Assembly (NCBI GenBank): GCA_013286315.1
Contig: JABDFX010000019.1
Span: forward strand, 1 to 37,685
Source: Bacteroidota bacterium
GTDB taxonomy: Bacteria > Bacteroidota > Bacteroidia > Chitinophagales > Chitinophagaceae
Direction: 5' to 3'
DNA: 37,685 nucleotides
Positions 1-10,088 of the stretch are shown here, one piece after another. The translations under genes were made by a program, and so were the position numbers. Positions within the stretch are counted from its first letter, which is position 1. Each line of letters begins with the position of its first letter. The notes below the pieces were generated by a model. The model did no database searches. It had not been told where the DNA came from and saw nothing but the letters and a program-made list of their open reading frames with translations.

Positions 1-1
1 G

Positions 2-91
2 TGTATCCAATTGGCTTTTGTCTGGAAAGTAATGCCGGAAACGAAAGGCAGATCACTGGAAAATATTGAACACACCCTTGTACTTCATTAA
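2..91 (+). CDS. MFS sugar porter, C-terminal end only
   Basis: An open frame enters from the left edge and stops at 89-91, giving 29 residues. It contains VMPETKGRSLENIE, which matches the PETKG-type cytoplasmic tail signature of the sugar porter family of the major facilitator superfamily. Only the tail is present, so substrate and length cannot be read. It lies 39 bp upstream of susC on the same strand, which suggests it imports the mono- or disaccharide released by the GH32 enzyme of this locus; that role is inference. The family call rests on one short motif. Confidence 0.7.
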   Translation, partial: CIQLAFVWKVMPETKGRSLENIEHTLVLH

Positions 92-130
92 CTACTACAA
101 ATATTTATACACCTAAAACAAAAACCAGTT

Positions 131-2475
131 ATGAGAAAGTTACAAATTTTGCTGCCCATGTTGCTGCTGGCTTTATTCTCATTCGCACAACAAAAAATTA
201 TTACCGGTAAGGTAACAGGCAAAACGAACGGCGAAGCTTTGGTGGGAGTATCAGTTCAGGGCAAGGGAAGTTCGGTGGTAACGGATGCTGAAGGAAAATT
301 TTCAATATCCGCGTCAGTGGGCGAAACGCTTACTCTGTCATTTGTGGGCATGACCCCGCTTAAAGTGAAAGTCACAAATTCTACTTCTACTCTCAATCTT
401 GTTTTGGAAGAAAGTAATACGGAACTGAACCAGGTAGTCGTAACTGGTTATAAAACTGAAAAAAAAGTTGATTTGACGGGTGCTGTATCAGTGGTTAATC
501 TGAACAACATCAAAAATAATCCGGTATCCAGTCCGATGCTTGCCTTACAGGGGCAGGTACCCGGTTTATACATTCAGGTGGATGGTTCGCCAACCGGTGC
601 AAACGGTGCAGCGCCAACGATTATAATACGGGGTGTCAATAATCTGAATGGTTTAGGAAACTTAAACTCGCCCCTTTACGTAATTGATGGAGTTCCTACT
701 ATCCAATATCAGGATTTTGCAAACATTAATACCAATTCGATAGCATCCATACAGGTGTTGAAGGATGCCTCCGCATCTTCCATTTATGGATCAAGAGCCG
801 CAAACGGAGTTATTATCGTGACAACCAAAGACGGTGGCACGAGCGGAGCTGAAAAAGTGCATCTCCAGTTTAGTTCACTTGCAACCTGGCAAACAGAAAA
901 ACCCTGGCAGGAACCGGTACTTTCTTCAACACAAAGAGGTGAGGCTCTTTGGAGAGCTGCCGTCAATGACGGATCTGACCCCAACACGATTTCTACCAGC
1001 AATATATATCAGTATAAATGGAACAACGATTATGCCAACCCTGTTCTTAACAATGTAATCATAGCTCCCTTTGTAGGTGGTGATTCTCTGGAACCATCAG
1101 CAAGTACAAATTGGCAAAATGCCTTATTTAAGACTGCACTTATTACTTCTAACGACCTGGCCATAACGGCCGGTAACAAAACAAGCGGACTGCTAATTGA
1201 CTTAGGCTACTATAATAATAATGGCCTGATGCAGTTTACCTATTTCCAGCGTTTCAATGCCAGAATAAATGCACATACCAGCGCTTTTAACGGAAAATTC
1301 AGGTTCGGAGAAAACATGCAGCTGGCCAGGACTTCCCAGGTTAATTCTACAACGGACGTAGGGGGCGACGCTGTCGGAGATCTTGCGCTCACACTGGCGC
1401 CCACCATCCCATTATATAAAACAGATGGCACCTATGGTGGTCCTGTGGGTGCAGGTTACTCAGACAGAAATAATCCGGTTGATATGCAATACCTGAACAG
1501 GTGGAACACAAACAACCTGTTTATGGCTTATGGAAATGTGTTTGCAGAAATAGATATCTTAAAAAATCTGGTATTCAGAACACGAGTAATATATTAATTC
1601 AGCCACCCGTACCAGGTGCTGTAGGTGAAGGACAGTTACAATGGGTGAATGGTGCAAGCAAGAATACCAAAGGTTGGGAATTTGTGTTGGGTTACCGGAA
1701 CAGAACTGCCAGCGGATTAAGTTATTCTATCACAGGGAACGCCAGCCACTGGATTGACAAAATCACTGCCTTACCTGAGGATGTAAGAGCTGCCTATCCG
1801 GGTGATCCTAATCATTCTATTATCGGACATTCCCAATTTTCCATTTTCGGCTACAAGGAAATCGGCATATTCCAGGACCAACAGCAGGTCAATGCAGCAC
1901 CATCACAACCTGGGGCAGGTCCTGGAAGGTTACAGTATGCTGACCTTAATGGAGATGGCAAGGTTGATGTAAATGATCAGACCTGGCTTGGCACCACATT
2001 ACCCACACTCGAATATGGGATTCGAATAGAACTCAACTTTAAGAACTTCGATTTCTCCGTTTTCGGATCAGGGGTTGCCGGAAAAACAGGATTTGACCCG
2101 GTGAAATTTATGAATTCGTTTATAGACACCCGCAACAACTACGGTCCGGGCGTGCTCAATGGATGGACAGTTCAGAAACCTACTTCGACACCTGCTCTTT
2201 CTATTCTGAACCTCAATAATGAGGGTAGAACTTCTAATTTTTTCTATGTGAATGCTTCTTATTTCAAAATCAGGAGTGTTCAGCTGGGATATAATTTGCC
2301 GAGCAACATGACAAAATCGATCAAACTGGAAGGATTAAGAATATATGTAGCCGGCGATAACGTGGTCGCTTTTAAGAATAAGGATTTCTTAAGTAAGGAT
2401 CCGGAACGCGCAAATTCATTTGCTCTCTGGCCCGTCCCGACCGGATTTACTGTTGGCATCAATGCGAATTTTTAA
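131..2475 (+). pseudogene. susC: SusC-like TonB-dependent transporter, broken by internal deletion and frameshift
   Basis: The 5' part (131-1597, 488 residues) has a signal peptide ending near FSFAQ, a CarboxypepD_reg-like domain (about residues 23-95) and a TonB plug (about 105-235) with the SusC-typical SIYGSRAANGVIIVTT. It then stops at TAA 1595-1597. The 3' part continues in another frame from about 1579 to 2475 and encodes the last ~298 residues, including ILIQPPVPGAVGEGQ and a barrel C-terminus ending in NANF. Together they give about 785 residues, while SusC proteins are usually around 1000 or more. About 200-250 residues of barrel therefore seem to be missing at the junction near 1577-1590, and the frames do not match. 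In the intact family the protein imports oligosaccharides across the outer membrane with SusD and TonB. The product here is very probably non-functional, unless the junction is an assembly error. Confidence 0.85.
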
Positions 2476-2492
2476 AAAGAAAAAATATTATT

Positions 2493-4241
2493 ATGAAACA
2501 TAGTAAAATTATATCGTGGTTTTTGTTTACCGGTCTTCTTTTTGCCGGTTGCAAAAAATATCTGGATTATCAGCCTCAGGGTGCTGTAGCAGCTCCCGGC
2601 CTCACATCTCCCACTGCAGTTGAAGGACTATCAACGGCTGCTTATGCAGGAATCGCCAATGACTGGTGGGACGCGCCCATCACCAGCAACTGGGAATGGG
2701 GAAGCATTCGCGGTGGTGACTCTTATAAGGGAGGAGGTGGATTAAACGACCAATTTCAGATGGACAGGTATGAACAGTTCTATCTCGTATCCCCCGATAA
2801 CAATGGTGCCGGTGACTTTGGTTTCCCCGGTGCATGGATAAGAGCATATGGAGCCATTTCCAGATGCAACGCAGCCTTGAGAGCCCTAAATGGTACAACT
2901 GATGCTGCTTTTCCAAATCGTAAAACACGCATTGGCGAAATGCATTTCCTAAGAGGACATATGTTCTTCTTCCTGAAAGTGATGTTTAATAGGATCCCAT
3001 GGTTCGATGAAACACTAACGGATGCACAGATTGCCCTGGTTTCCAATACAATGTCCAGTGATTCACTTTGGTACAAAATAGAGGGAGATTTCCAGACAGC
3101 GGTCGACGATTTGCCACCGGTACAAACAGGTCAACCGGGAAGAGCCAATCAGCTTTCTGCAAAGGCTTACCTGGCAAAGGCGTTACTCTATCATGCGTAT
3201 ACACAGGATAATCAGTATACCGTAACGGGTACTGATGCAGCAAAACTGAATCAGGTTGTTGCTCTCACAAACGATGTCATCAACTCAGGCATGTATAGTC
3301 TGCAACCGGATTTTGCTTATAATTTTCTCGATGGCCATGACAATGGACCCGAGTCAGTATTTGCCATCCAATATTCTATTAATGATGGAACTCAGATCGG
3401 AGGCCGATTAAGTATGTCAACCAGTTTGAATTATTTTGGAGGCGCGCCTCAATATGGTTGTTGCGCTTTCCATATTCCCAGTCAGGAACTGGTAAATGCT
3501 TTCAGTACAGATGTTAATGGCCTGCCCAAATTTGATACATACAATAATACCGCATTGACAGACGCTGACCTGACTACTAATGGGGTTAATGTGGACCCAA
3601 GAATCGATCACACGGTAGGTATCCAGGGTCATCCATTCAAATATGATGCAGCCATTCCCTACGATCATAGCTGGGAAAGGGATAATGGTGATTACGGCGG
3701 TTTTGGTACCATGAAGGAACTGCAACTCGCAACCTGCGCCTGTTTCAAAAAACTGGGACCATTCTACGGTACTTCTGTGAATATGGACGTCATTCGTTAT
3801 GCTGATGTGTTATTAATGCAGGCTGAAGCTCAGATTCAGTTGGGCAACCTGAATGCAGCTTTGACATTGATCAATCAGGTCCGGGCAAGAGCAGCTAACG
3901 TCAGTCCGCTGGTGAAAAAAACCGACGGCACCAATCCTTCCAACTACAAAATTGATATATATAAACCAGGTGTAAATATTGTGTGGGATCAACCGACTGC
4001 TTTCAAAGCGCTTCAATGGGAACGCAGGATGGAATTCGCCATGGAAAGTCCAAGATTTTTTGATATTGTCCGTTGGGGTATTGCTGCGCCTACGATGAAT
4101 ACATTTTTTGCGACGGAGAAACTGAGGCATACTTTTCTCGCAAATGCCCTGTTCACCCATGGTCGGGATGAGTATTTTCCGATTCCTCAGGAACAAATTG
4201 TATTTACAAACGGACTGTATAAACAAAACCCGGGATATTGA
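2493..4241 (+). CDS. susD: SusD/RagB-family glycan-binding outer-membrane lipoprotein
   Basis: The protein has 582 residues and starts with a lipoprotein signal peptide, lipobox LFAGC with Cys20, followed by KKYLDYQPQG, a start typical of SusD/RagB. The rest fits the family: TPR-like helical segments, ADVLLMQAEAQ, a QWERRMEFAMESPRFFDIVRWG segment and the C-terminal DEYFPIPQEQI. SusD lipoproteins sit on the cell surface as a lid over SusC and capture oligosaccharide. The gene begins 17 bp after the susC remnant, so the two were one operon. A GH32 gene follows, suggesting fructan (inulin, levan) or sucrose-type ligands; this is inferred from context. The gene looks full length and intact, unlike its partner. 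Confidence 0.93.
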   Translation: MKHSKIISWFLFTGLLFAGCKKYLDYQPQGAVAAPGLTSPTAVEGLSTAAYAGIANDWWDAPITSNWEWGSIRGGDSYKGGGGLNDQFQMDRYEQFYLVSPDNNGAGDFGFPGAWIRAYGAISRCNAALRALNGTTDAAFPNRKTRIGEMHFLRGHMFFFLKVMFNRIPWFDETLTDAQIALVSNTMSSDSLWYKIEGDFQTAVDDLPPVQTGQPGRANQLSAKAYLAKALLYHAYTQDNQYTVTGTDAAKLNQVVALTNDVINSGMYSLQPDFAYNFLDGHDNGPESVFAIQYSINDGTQIGGRLSMSTSLNYFGGAPQYGCCAFHIPSQELVNAFSTDVNGLPKFDTYNNTALTDADLTTNGVNVDPRIDHTVGIQGHPFKYDAAIPYDHSWERDNGDYGGFGTMKELQLATCACFKKLGPFYGTSVNMDVIRYADVLLMQAEAQIQLGNLNAALTLINQVRARAANVSPLVKKTDGTNPSNYKIDIYKPGVNIVWDQPTAFKALQWERRMEFAMESPRFFDIVRWGIAAPTMNTFFATEKLRHTFLANALFTHGRDEYFPIPQEQIVFTNGLYKQNPGY

Positions 4242-4299
4242 CGGTGGATTAGTTAGAATTTATATCACAAACCCGAACTGATTTGAAATTTCACAATAT

Positions 4300-5865
4300 A
4301 TGAAAAAGCAATTCACTGTTTTTGTCATCTGCTTCTTCCTTGCATCCGGGATTTTTGGACAGACCGAACAGATACCTACACCGCAATGGAGACCTGTTTA
4401 CCATTTTACCCCGGAAAAAAACTGGACAAACGATCCGAATGGTCCGATTTACCTGAACGGCACATTCCACATGTATAACCAACAAAATCCTTTTGAAAAC
4501 AAGTGGGGACATATGAGCTGGGGGCATGCCACCAGTAAAGACCTGATACACTGGATACATTATCCCATCGCAATGCCTGAAACAATAGAAAAGGATACAA
4601 CCTGGCGGTTTTCAGGTTGTGCAGTGCTGGATAAAAATAACACGAGCGGCTTGTGTAAAAACGACAGCTGCCTGGTTGCCATATACACAGCCGATCAGCC
4701 AAACCTGAAAAAAGAATCCCAATATGTTGCTTATAGCAATGATGGCGGCATGACGTTCACCAATTACGAAAATAATCCAGTCATCGATTTGCATAAAAAG
4801 GATTTCCGTGATCCGAATGTTTCCTGGAATGAAGACTTAAAAAAATGGTTAATGGTCGTAGCCTTGCCAAAGGAAAATCAGGTACAGTTTTATTCATCTG
4901 ATAATCTTATTAAATGGGACCTTTTGGGTGAATTTGGACCGGCAGGGATACGAAAAGGAATCTGGGAATGTCCTTCATTTATCCAGTTATCTGTTGAGGG
5001 GCAACCAAATAAAAAAAAGTGGGTATTGATGAATTCTTTTGGGGGATCCGGGAAGCCAGTCATGCAATACTTTATCGGCGATTTTAACGGTAAAACATTT
5101 ATCAATGACAATCCGCCGGATAAGATTCTTTATGTAGACTATGGAGACTGTTTGTATGCCGGTATCCCATGGAACAATATACCCGACAATAAAAACTTAT
5201 TTATCGCGTGGATGGTTCCTCCGGCACAGCAAACGTATCCCTGGAGAGGTCAGATGTCTATCCCCAGGAATCTCAGTTTAGTTGAAACAAAGGAAGGCAT
5301 TCGTCTTGTACAACAACCCGCGGCCCTCATAGAAAATAATCTGGACCAGTATTCAGGGAAGCAGGTAAAGGAATTCAAAAACATCAAAATCAGTAATGGG
5401 GAAAAACCGATAGAAGAAAATAGTATCGTAAAAGGCAATTCTTATTGGATCGATGCGGAGCTGGTAGCGACAGCCGGCTCGACGACCGGTTTCAAAATTG
5501 CCGCTAAAAAAGATAAGAACAATAAAATCATCTCAGCAACAGAAATCGGATATAATTCTTTAAAACATCAATGGTACGTTGACCGGTCACATTCCGGCAG
5601 TCATGTGAATAATATAAAACAGGAAAACCGTCTTCAAACGATTGACGAGCAGGTGAACCCGGGTAAAATCAGGATTAAAATATTATTTGACAAGTCTTCC
5701 CTGGAAGTCTTTTTCGGCAACGGAGAAAAAGTATTGACAACATATATTTTTCCCGATGAAGATTCAGACAATCTCATGTTATTCGCAAATGATGGAACCG
5801 TTAATCTGAAATCATTAAAAATCTGGAACTTATCGGAAATCATTCCTGGTATAACGGGCAATTAA
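4300..5865 (+). CDS. Secreted GH32 beta-fructosidase (levanase/inulinase/invertase type)
   Basis: The protein has 521 residues with a type I signal peptide ending near SGIFGQ (about residue 21). All three GH32 hallmark motifs are present: WTNDPNG at 42-48 with nucleophile Asp45, RDP at 170-172 with transition-state stabiliser Asp171, and WECPS from 222 with acid/base Glu223. The N-terminal five-bladed propeller is followed from about residue 350 by the usual C-terminal beta-sandwich (for example SSLEVFFGNGEKVLTTYIFP). GH32 enzymes hydrolyse beta-fructosidic bonds by a retaining mechanism. Endo or exo action and inulin versus levan preference cannot be told from sequence alone. The gene lies 58 bp after susD and is followed by a terminator, so it probably closes the fructan locus. 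No lipobox is seen, so periplasmic or secreted location is expected. Confidence 0.93.
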   Translation: MKKQFTVFVICFFLASGIFGQTEQIPTPQWRPVYHFTPEKNWTNDPNGPIYLNGTFHMYNQQNPFENKWGHMSWGHATSKDLIHWIHYPIAMPETIEKDTTWRFSGCAVLDKNNTSGLCKNDSCLVAIYTADQPNLKKESQYVAYSNDGGMTFTNYENNPVIDLHKKDFRDPNVSWNEDLKKWLMVVALPKENQVQFYSSDNLIKWDLLGEFGPAGIRKGIWECPSFIQLSVEGQPNKKKWVLMNSFGGSGKPVMQYFIGDFNGKTFINDNPPDKILYVDYGDCLYAGIPWNNIPDNKNLFIAWMVPPAQQTYPWRGQMSIPRNLSLVETKEGIRLVQQPAALIENNLDQYSGKQVKEFKNIKISNGEKPIEENSIVKGNSYWIDAELVATAGSTTGFKIAAKKDKNNKIISATEIGYNSLKHQWYVDRSHSGSHVNNIKQENRLQTIDEQVNPGKIRIKILFDKSSLEVFFGNGEKVLTTYIFPDEDSDNLMLFANDGTVNLKSLKIWNLSEIIPGITGN

Positions 5866-5928
5866 AAGAATTGGATTTTTTTAAGCATAAGCAGGTAGTT
5901 GTTCAATTCTTTGGCAGAACACTACCAG

Positions 5929-5960
5929 GGGGAGCGTTTCTACCCTCCCCTTTATTTTTA
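5929..5960 (+). terminator. Rho-independent terminator after the GH32 gene
   Basis: A 6-bp GC stem, GGGGAG at 5929-5934 and CTCCCC at 5945-5950, encloses a 10-nt loop and is followed directly by the T-rich run TTTATTTTTA. It lies 63 bp after the GH32 stop codon and before the next gene, so it most likely ends the polysaccharide-utilisation transcript. Confidence 0.75.
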
Positions 5961-5990
5961 AATTCATAACAAGAAAACATCTGTTTCCAA

Positions 5991-6512
5991 ATGAAAGCAG
6001 GATATTCCTTACTCATAGTGATATGTGGGATAATCTTCAAGACAACTGTATATGCGCAGGTGCCGGCTAAAACATTGCCGGATTTTGAATTTTCAAGGCT
6101 GGATAACAGTTCATTTACAAAGCAAAACATGGTCAGGGGCAGTCTATCTTTCTTTATGTTTTTTGATCCTGACTGTGAACATTGTCAACGCGCGATAAAA
6201 AATATCGATTCGCAATACAGGTCCTTTGAAAAAGTTGCAGTCTATCTCATTTCACAAGATAATGAGGAAAAGATGAAGGGCTTTCTAAACCAATATACAA
6301 AACACCTGAAGTCACAAAAAAATGTATTATTACTGATAGATAACAAAAATCAGTTCATTGTAAAATTCAAGCCCCGCCGGTATCCCGCAATGTTTTTGTA
6401 CTCAATTGACAACACGCTGATTGACTATGAGGACAATTCGGAAACCGTATTCCGCCTGGTACATTTTATCAGCCAGGATCTGTCAAAAAAAGCAGAAAGC
6501 AAAAAATTATAA
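5991..6512 (+). CDS. Exported thioredoxin-fold protein with CEHC motif
   Basis: The protein has 173 residues with a signal peptide (about 1-22, ending VYAQ). It then has a TlpA/AhpC-like start (KTLPDFEFSRLD) and a strand leading into FFDPDCEHC, with Cys62 and Cys65 as the redox pair. A later PRRYPAMFLYS segment holds the cis-proline position of the thioredoxin fold. It probably acts as a periplasmic or membrane-facing thiol-disulfide protein; the direction of electron flow and the substrate are not visible. It begins 31 bp after the terminator and is followed 74 bp later by the large FG-GAP lipoprotein, so a link to that Cys-poor beta-propeller protein is only positional. Confidence 0.8.
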   Translation: MKAGYSLLIVICGIIFKTTVYAQVPAKTLPDFEFSRLDNSSFTKQNMVRGSLSFFMFFDPDCEHCQRAIKNIDSQYRSFEKVAVYLISQDNEEKMKGFLNQYTKHLKSQKNVLLLIDNKNQFIVKFKPRRYPAMFLYSIDNTLIDYEDNSETVFRLVHFISQDLSKKAESKKL

Positions 6513-6586
6513 ATCGTGCCTGATAATAATAGCAATACTTAATAAAAGACCGGAAACCGATAAATATTCATAGCTTTTAATTCGTA

Positions 6587-9500
6587 ATGTCAAAAATGAA
6601 TTCAGGTAAACTGTATCGGATTTTACTGCCGGCATTTTTTTTTCTCGTTTCCTGCCAAAAGCCAGACGAATATTTCATCCATTTACCCCAATCCAAAACG
6701 CATATAGACTTTGAAAATAATCTTCCTGATGATCCAAAACTCAGTATACTGAGTTATATATATTATTACAACGGCGGGGGTGTTGCTATTGGAGATATCA
6801 ACCAGGACGGCCTTCCTGATATTTATTTCACCTCCAATACCAGAGGCCATAATAAGTTGTATCTCAATAAGGGCAATTTTGAATTTGAAGATATTACCGA
6901 ACAGGCCGGTGTGGCGGGCAGTGCAGACTGGTGCACGGGCGTAACCATGGCAGACGTGAACGGAGATGGTTTACTGGATATCTATGTGTGTGCCATTGCC
7001 AATATGCATGGACTCGAAGGACATAATGAATTATTTATTAACAATGGTCATGGTGGTTTTAAAGAAAGCTCCGCCGAATATGGATTGGATTTCTCGGGAT
7101 TCTCCACACAGGCAGTTTTCTTCGATTATGACCATGACGGTGACCTCGATTGTTTTATCCTGAATCAATCTGAACATCCGAATCAACATATTGTTGATAC
7201 CAGTAACAGGCGAAAATTTGATCCTTATTCCGGAGAAAGACTTTTCAGAAATGACCTTGTAAATGGAAAACGAAGATTTACGGATGTTTCCTCACAAGCC
7301 GGACTTTATCAAAGCAGTTTATGTTATGGATTGGGCATTGGGGTTGCAGACCTGAACAATGATGGATGGGAAGATATATATGTCGGCAACGATTTTCATG
7401 AAAATGATTATTACTACATCAACAATCATGACGGAACATTTTCGGAATGCGGCGCAGATCATTTCAGGCATTATAGCCGCTATAGTATGGGAAATGATAT
7501 TGGTGATTTTAACAATGACGGGCAACTGGATATAATAACAGCTGATATGTTGCCAGGCGAAGAAAAAACACTAAAGACTTACGGCAACGGAGAGCACCTG
7601 GATACCTATTTTCAGAAAATCACGCATAATGGCTATCAAAATCAGTACTCAAAGAACTGTCTCCAGAAAAATAATGGCGACGGAATTAGTTTTAGTGACA
7701 TTGGACTCATCAGTGGTGTGTCTGCCACAGACTGGAGCTGGAGTCCCCTGATGGCGGATTTTGATAATGATGGTAATAAAGATTTATTTATTTCCAGTGG
7801 CATTGTAAAACGGCCACTCGATCTTGACTTCATTCTTTTTTTCTCCAATTTGAAGAATCCCGAAACGTACGGCAACCCCGAAGATTTTACAAAAGCTATG
7901 CTGAATCGGATGCCGGATGGCTCGTCCCACCCTTATTTATTTAAAGGAGACGGCCACATGAGTTTTAAAGATATGAGCGCGGAATGGGGAACGAGTGAAA
8001 TGAAAGGCTATTTTAATGGCGCCGCCTATGCGGATCTGGATAATGATGGAAAACTGGATTTAGTAATGAACTGTCTGAACGCTCCGGCAGTCATTCTGAA
8101 AAATAATACACCTGCCAAAAACTACCTTTCCCTGTCTTTTCAGGGCGATGATCTGAACACTTCAGGTATCGGCGTTAAAACCTATCTTTTTACCGGTTCA
8201 AAAATGCAATACCAGCAACTCATGTTAACCCGGGGTTTTATGTCTTCGTCTGATACCCGACTGCATTTCGGGTTAGATAGCCTTACTTCAGTAGATAGCA
8301 TTTTAGTCTTGTGGCCGGACCAAAAGTACCAGGTATTGAAAAATGTGCCCGCTAATAAGCATATGGTCATAAAACAAAAGGACGCCACATCAAATTTCCA
8401 GCGTAATATTTTCTTTCCGAAAAAAACAGCCGCTCTGGAAGACATCAGCAGCCAGGTTCATGTCGGCTGGAAACATAAAGAGGATCTGTTCAACGACTTC
8501 AACATACAATACCTTATTCCACATATGGAATCGACCAGAGGACCTAAACTGGTTGTTGCAGATGTAAACAAGGACGGATTGGATGATATTTTCATATGCG
8601 GCGCCAAAGGACAACCAGGTTGCCTGATGTTGCAGACTAAAAAAGGAACTTTCATAAAGTCAGATTCTGCCGTATTTGAACGAAATAGAGGAAGCGAAGG
8701 AGTTGATGCAATTTTTTTTGATGCTAACAACGATGGCTTTCCCGATCTGTATGTAGTAAGCGGTGGCAATGAATATCCGGATGGCAATCCGAATCTTGCC
8801 GATCATCTCTATATGAATGATGGGAATGGGCATTTCAGAGAATCCATTCAGGCTTTGCCTGCAATTCTGAAGAATAAATCCTGTATTGCTGTTGGAGATA
8901 TCAACAAAGACGGATATCAGGATCTTTTTGTGGGTGGCCTGGTCACGGCAAAAGAATATGGCATATCCAAAACGCCCTCCTACCTTTTATTAAATGATGG
9001 AAAAGGAAATTTCAAGTTAGCAAATGATTCAATCATCCCATTACGTGAAACTAGTATTGTTACCGCTGCTACTTTTGCGGACTTGAATAATGATGGCTGG
9101 ATGGATCTGATAGTGACCGGCGAATGGATGGGCATGAAAATCTTTATGAATAACCACGGAGTGTTCAAAGCAAATGAAATTGATCATTCTTCCGGTCTTT
9201 GGCAAACCATTTATGCGACTGATTTGAATGGTGACGGATATCCTGATTTGTTAGCCGGAAACTGGGGATTAAATTCAAAACTGGTGGCCGGAAAAGAAGG
9301 TCCCTTAAAACTCTACATCAAGGATTTCGATCACAATGGATCCCTTGAGCAAATCATGACCTATTTCATCGGCGGTCAGGAATACCCGTTTCTGGGTAAG
9401 GACCAGCTTGAACTTGCCCTTCCTTCCTTAAAGCAAAAGCATCTGAGCTACGATGAAGTTGCGGGCAAATCAGTACAATTTATGTTCGGCGATTTACTGA

Positions 9501-9889
9501 AGGATTGTGTTGAACTAAAAGCAGAGACACTGGGTTCAGCCTGTTTTATAAATGACGGTCATGGAAATTTTACAAAAATGGATTTGCCCGGGGAATTACA
9601 ACTATCCCCGATATTTTCTTTTACATATTTCCCTACAAAATCTTCTGATACATATTTTGCCGCGGGGAATTTCTATGGAGTAACACCCTTTGAAGGGCGT
9701 TATGATGCGCTCAATCCGACATTATTTGACTACGAAAAAGGAACAAAACAATTTAAAGTGTTATCTGATCTTCCCGCAATCCATGGGGAATGCCGGGATG
9801 CAAAATGGATTAACTGTGCCGGGGGCAAAAAAATGCTTGTGGTTGCGAGGAACAACGATCAGTTGATTTTCTTAAAACCTACCCTATAA
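6587..9889 (+). CDS. Large FG-GAP/VCBS-repeat lipoprotein with ASPIC/UnbV domain (CRTAC1-like)
   Basis: The protein has 1100 residues with a lipoprotein signal (FFFLVSC, Cys23 from this start; an in-frame ATG three codons later is also possible). About a dozen calcium-binding D-x-N-x-D-G repeats are seen, for example DINQDGLPD near residue 70, DVNGDGLLD, DLNNDGWED, DFDNDGNKD, DVNKDGLDD and DLNGDGYPD, typical of integrin-like FG-GAP propellers. They form two blocks separated by an ASPIC/UnbV domain at about 523-596 (GIGVKTYLFTGS through the RLHFGLDS segment). Such proteins are common next to SusC/SusD loci and are thought to bind ligands or scaffold at the cell surface, but no enzymatic role is established. 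Its place downstream of the GH32 locus suggests a carbohydrate-related surface role. Confidence 0.88.
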   Translation: MSKMNSGKLYRILLPAFFFLVSCQKPDEYFIHLPQSKTHIDFENNLPDDPKLSILSYIYYYNGGGVAIGDINQDGLPDIYFTSNTRGHNKLYLNKGNFEFEDITEQAGVAGSADWCTGVTMADVNGDGLLDIYVCAIANMHGLEGHNELFINNGHGGFKESSAEYGLDFSGFSTQAVFFDYDHDGDLDCFILNQSEHPNQHIVDTSNRRKFDPYSGERLFRNDLVNGKRRFTDVSSQAGLYQSSLCYGLGIGVADLNNDGWEDIYVGNDFHENDYYYINNHDGTFSECGADHFRHYSRYSMGNDIGDFNNDGQLDIITADMLPGEEKTLKTYGNGEHLDTYFQKITHNGYQNQYSKNCLQKNNGDGISFSDIGLISGVSATDWSWSPLMADFDNDGNKDLFISSGIVKRPLDLDFILFFSNLKNPETYGNPEDFTKAMLNRMPDGSSHPYLFKGDGHMSFKDMSAEWGTSEMKGYFNGAAYADLDNDGKLDLVMNCLNAPAVILKNNTPAKNYLSLSFQGDDLNTSGIGVKTYLFTGSKMQYQQLMLTRGFMSSSDTRLHFGLDSLTSVDSILVLWPDQKYQVLKNVPANKHMVIKQKDATSNFQRNIFFPKKTAALEDISSQVHVGWKHKEDLFNDFNIQYLIPHMESTRGPKLVVADVNKDGLDDIFICGAKGQPGCLMLQTKKGTFIKSDSAVFERNRGSEGVDAIFFDANNDGFPDLYVVSGGNEYPDGNPNLADHLYMNDGNGHFRESIQALPAILKNKSCIAVGDINKDGYQDLFVGGLVTAKEYGISKTPSYLLLNDGKGNFKLANDSIIPLRETSIVTAATFADLNNDGWMDLIVTGEWMGMKIFMNNHGVFKANEIDHSSGLWQTIYATDLNGDGYPDLLAGNWGLNSKLVAGKEGPLKLYIKDFDHNGSLEQIMTYFIGGQEYPFLGKDQLELALPSLKQKHLSYDEVAGKSVQFMFGDLLKDCVELKAETLGSACFINDGHGNFTKMDLPGELQLSPIFSFTYFPTKSSDTYFAAGNFYGVTPFEGRYDALNPTLFDYEKGTKQFKVLSDLPAIHGECRDAKWINCAGGKKMLVVARNNDQLIFLKPTL

Positions 9890-9950
9890 AAATGTGGCCT
9901 GATCCTCCTGACCCCCATCTGCGGTTCGAACTCATGTGGTGGGGTTGTTA

Positions 9951-9975
9951 ACTCATCGGATTAATGCGGATGAGT
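9951..9975 (+). other. Imperfect hairpin in the gap after the FG-GAP gene
   Basis: A 7-bp perfect stem, ACTCATC at 9951-9957 and GATGAGT at 9969-9975, encloses an 11-nt loop. No U-run follows, so it is not a canonical terminator, although it lies 62 bp after the stop of the long lipoprotein gene and could protect or end its mRNA. The rest of the 9890-10088 gap shows no convincing gene. Confidence 0.35.
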
Positions 9976-10088
9976 CTGAAATACTCCAGTTACCGGGCTT
10001 TGAAATATTAGGATTCATTCTTCCGGTATTTATTTGCATAATCCGTTAGCTTTATCCTTTAAAGAATGAATTCATTTTTAAAGGATCA

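Noticed and set aside
3417-4226. Long antisense open frames opposite susD
   Set aside because: They shadow an intact SusD, carry no domain and have no plausible start region.
9920-9945. tRNA-like GGTTCGAAC motif in the gap after the FG-GAP gene
   Set aside because: The flanking bases cannot form a T-arm stem, and no acceptor, D or anticodon arms are visible.
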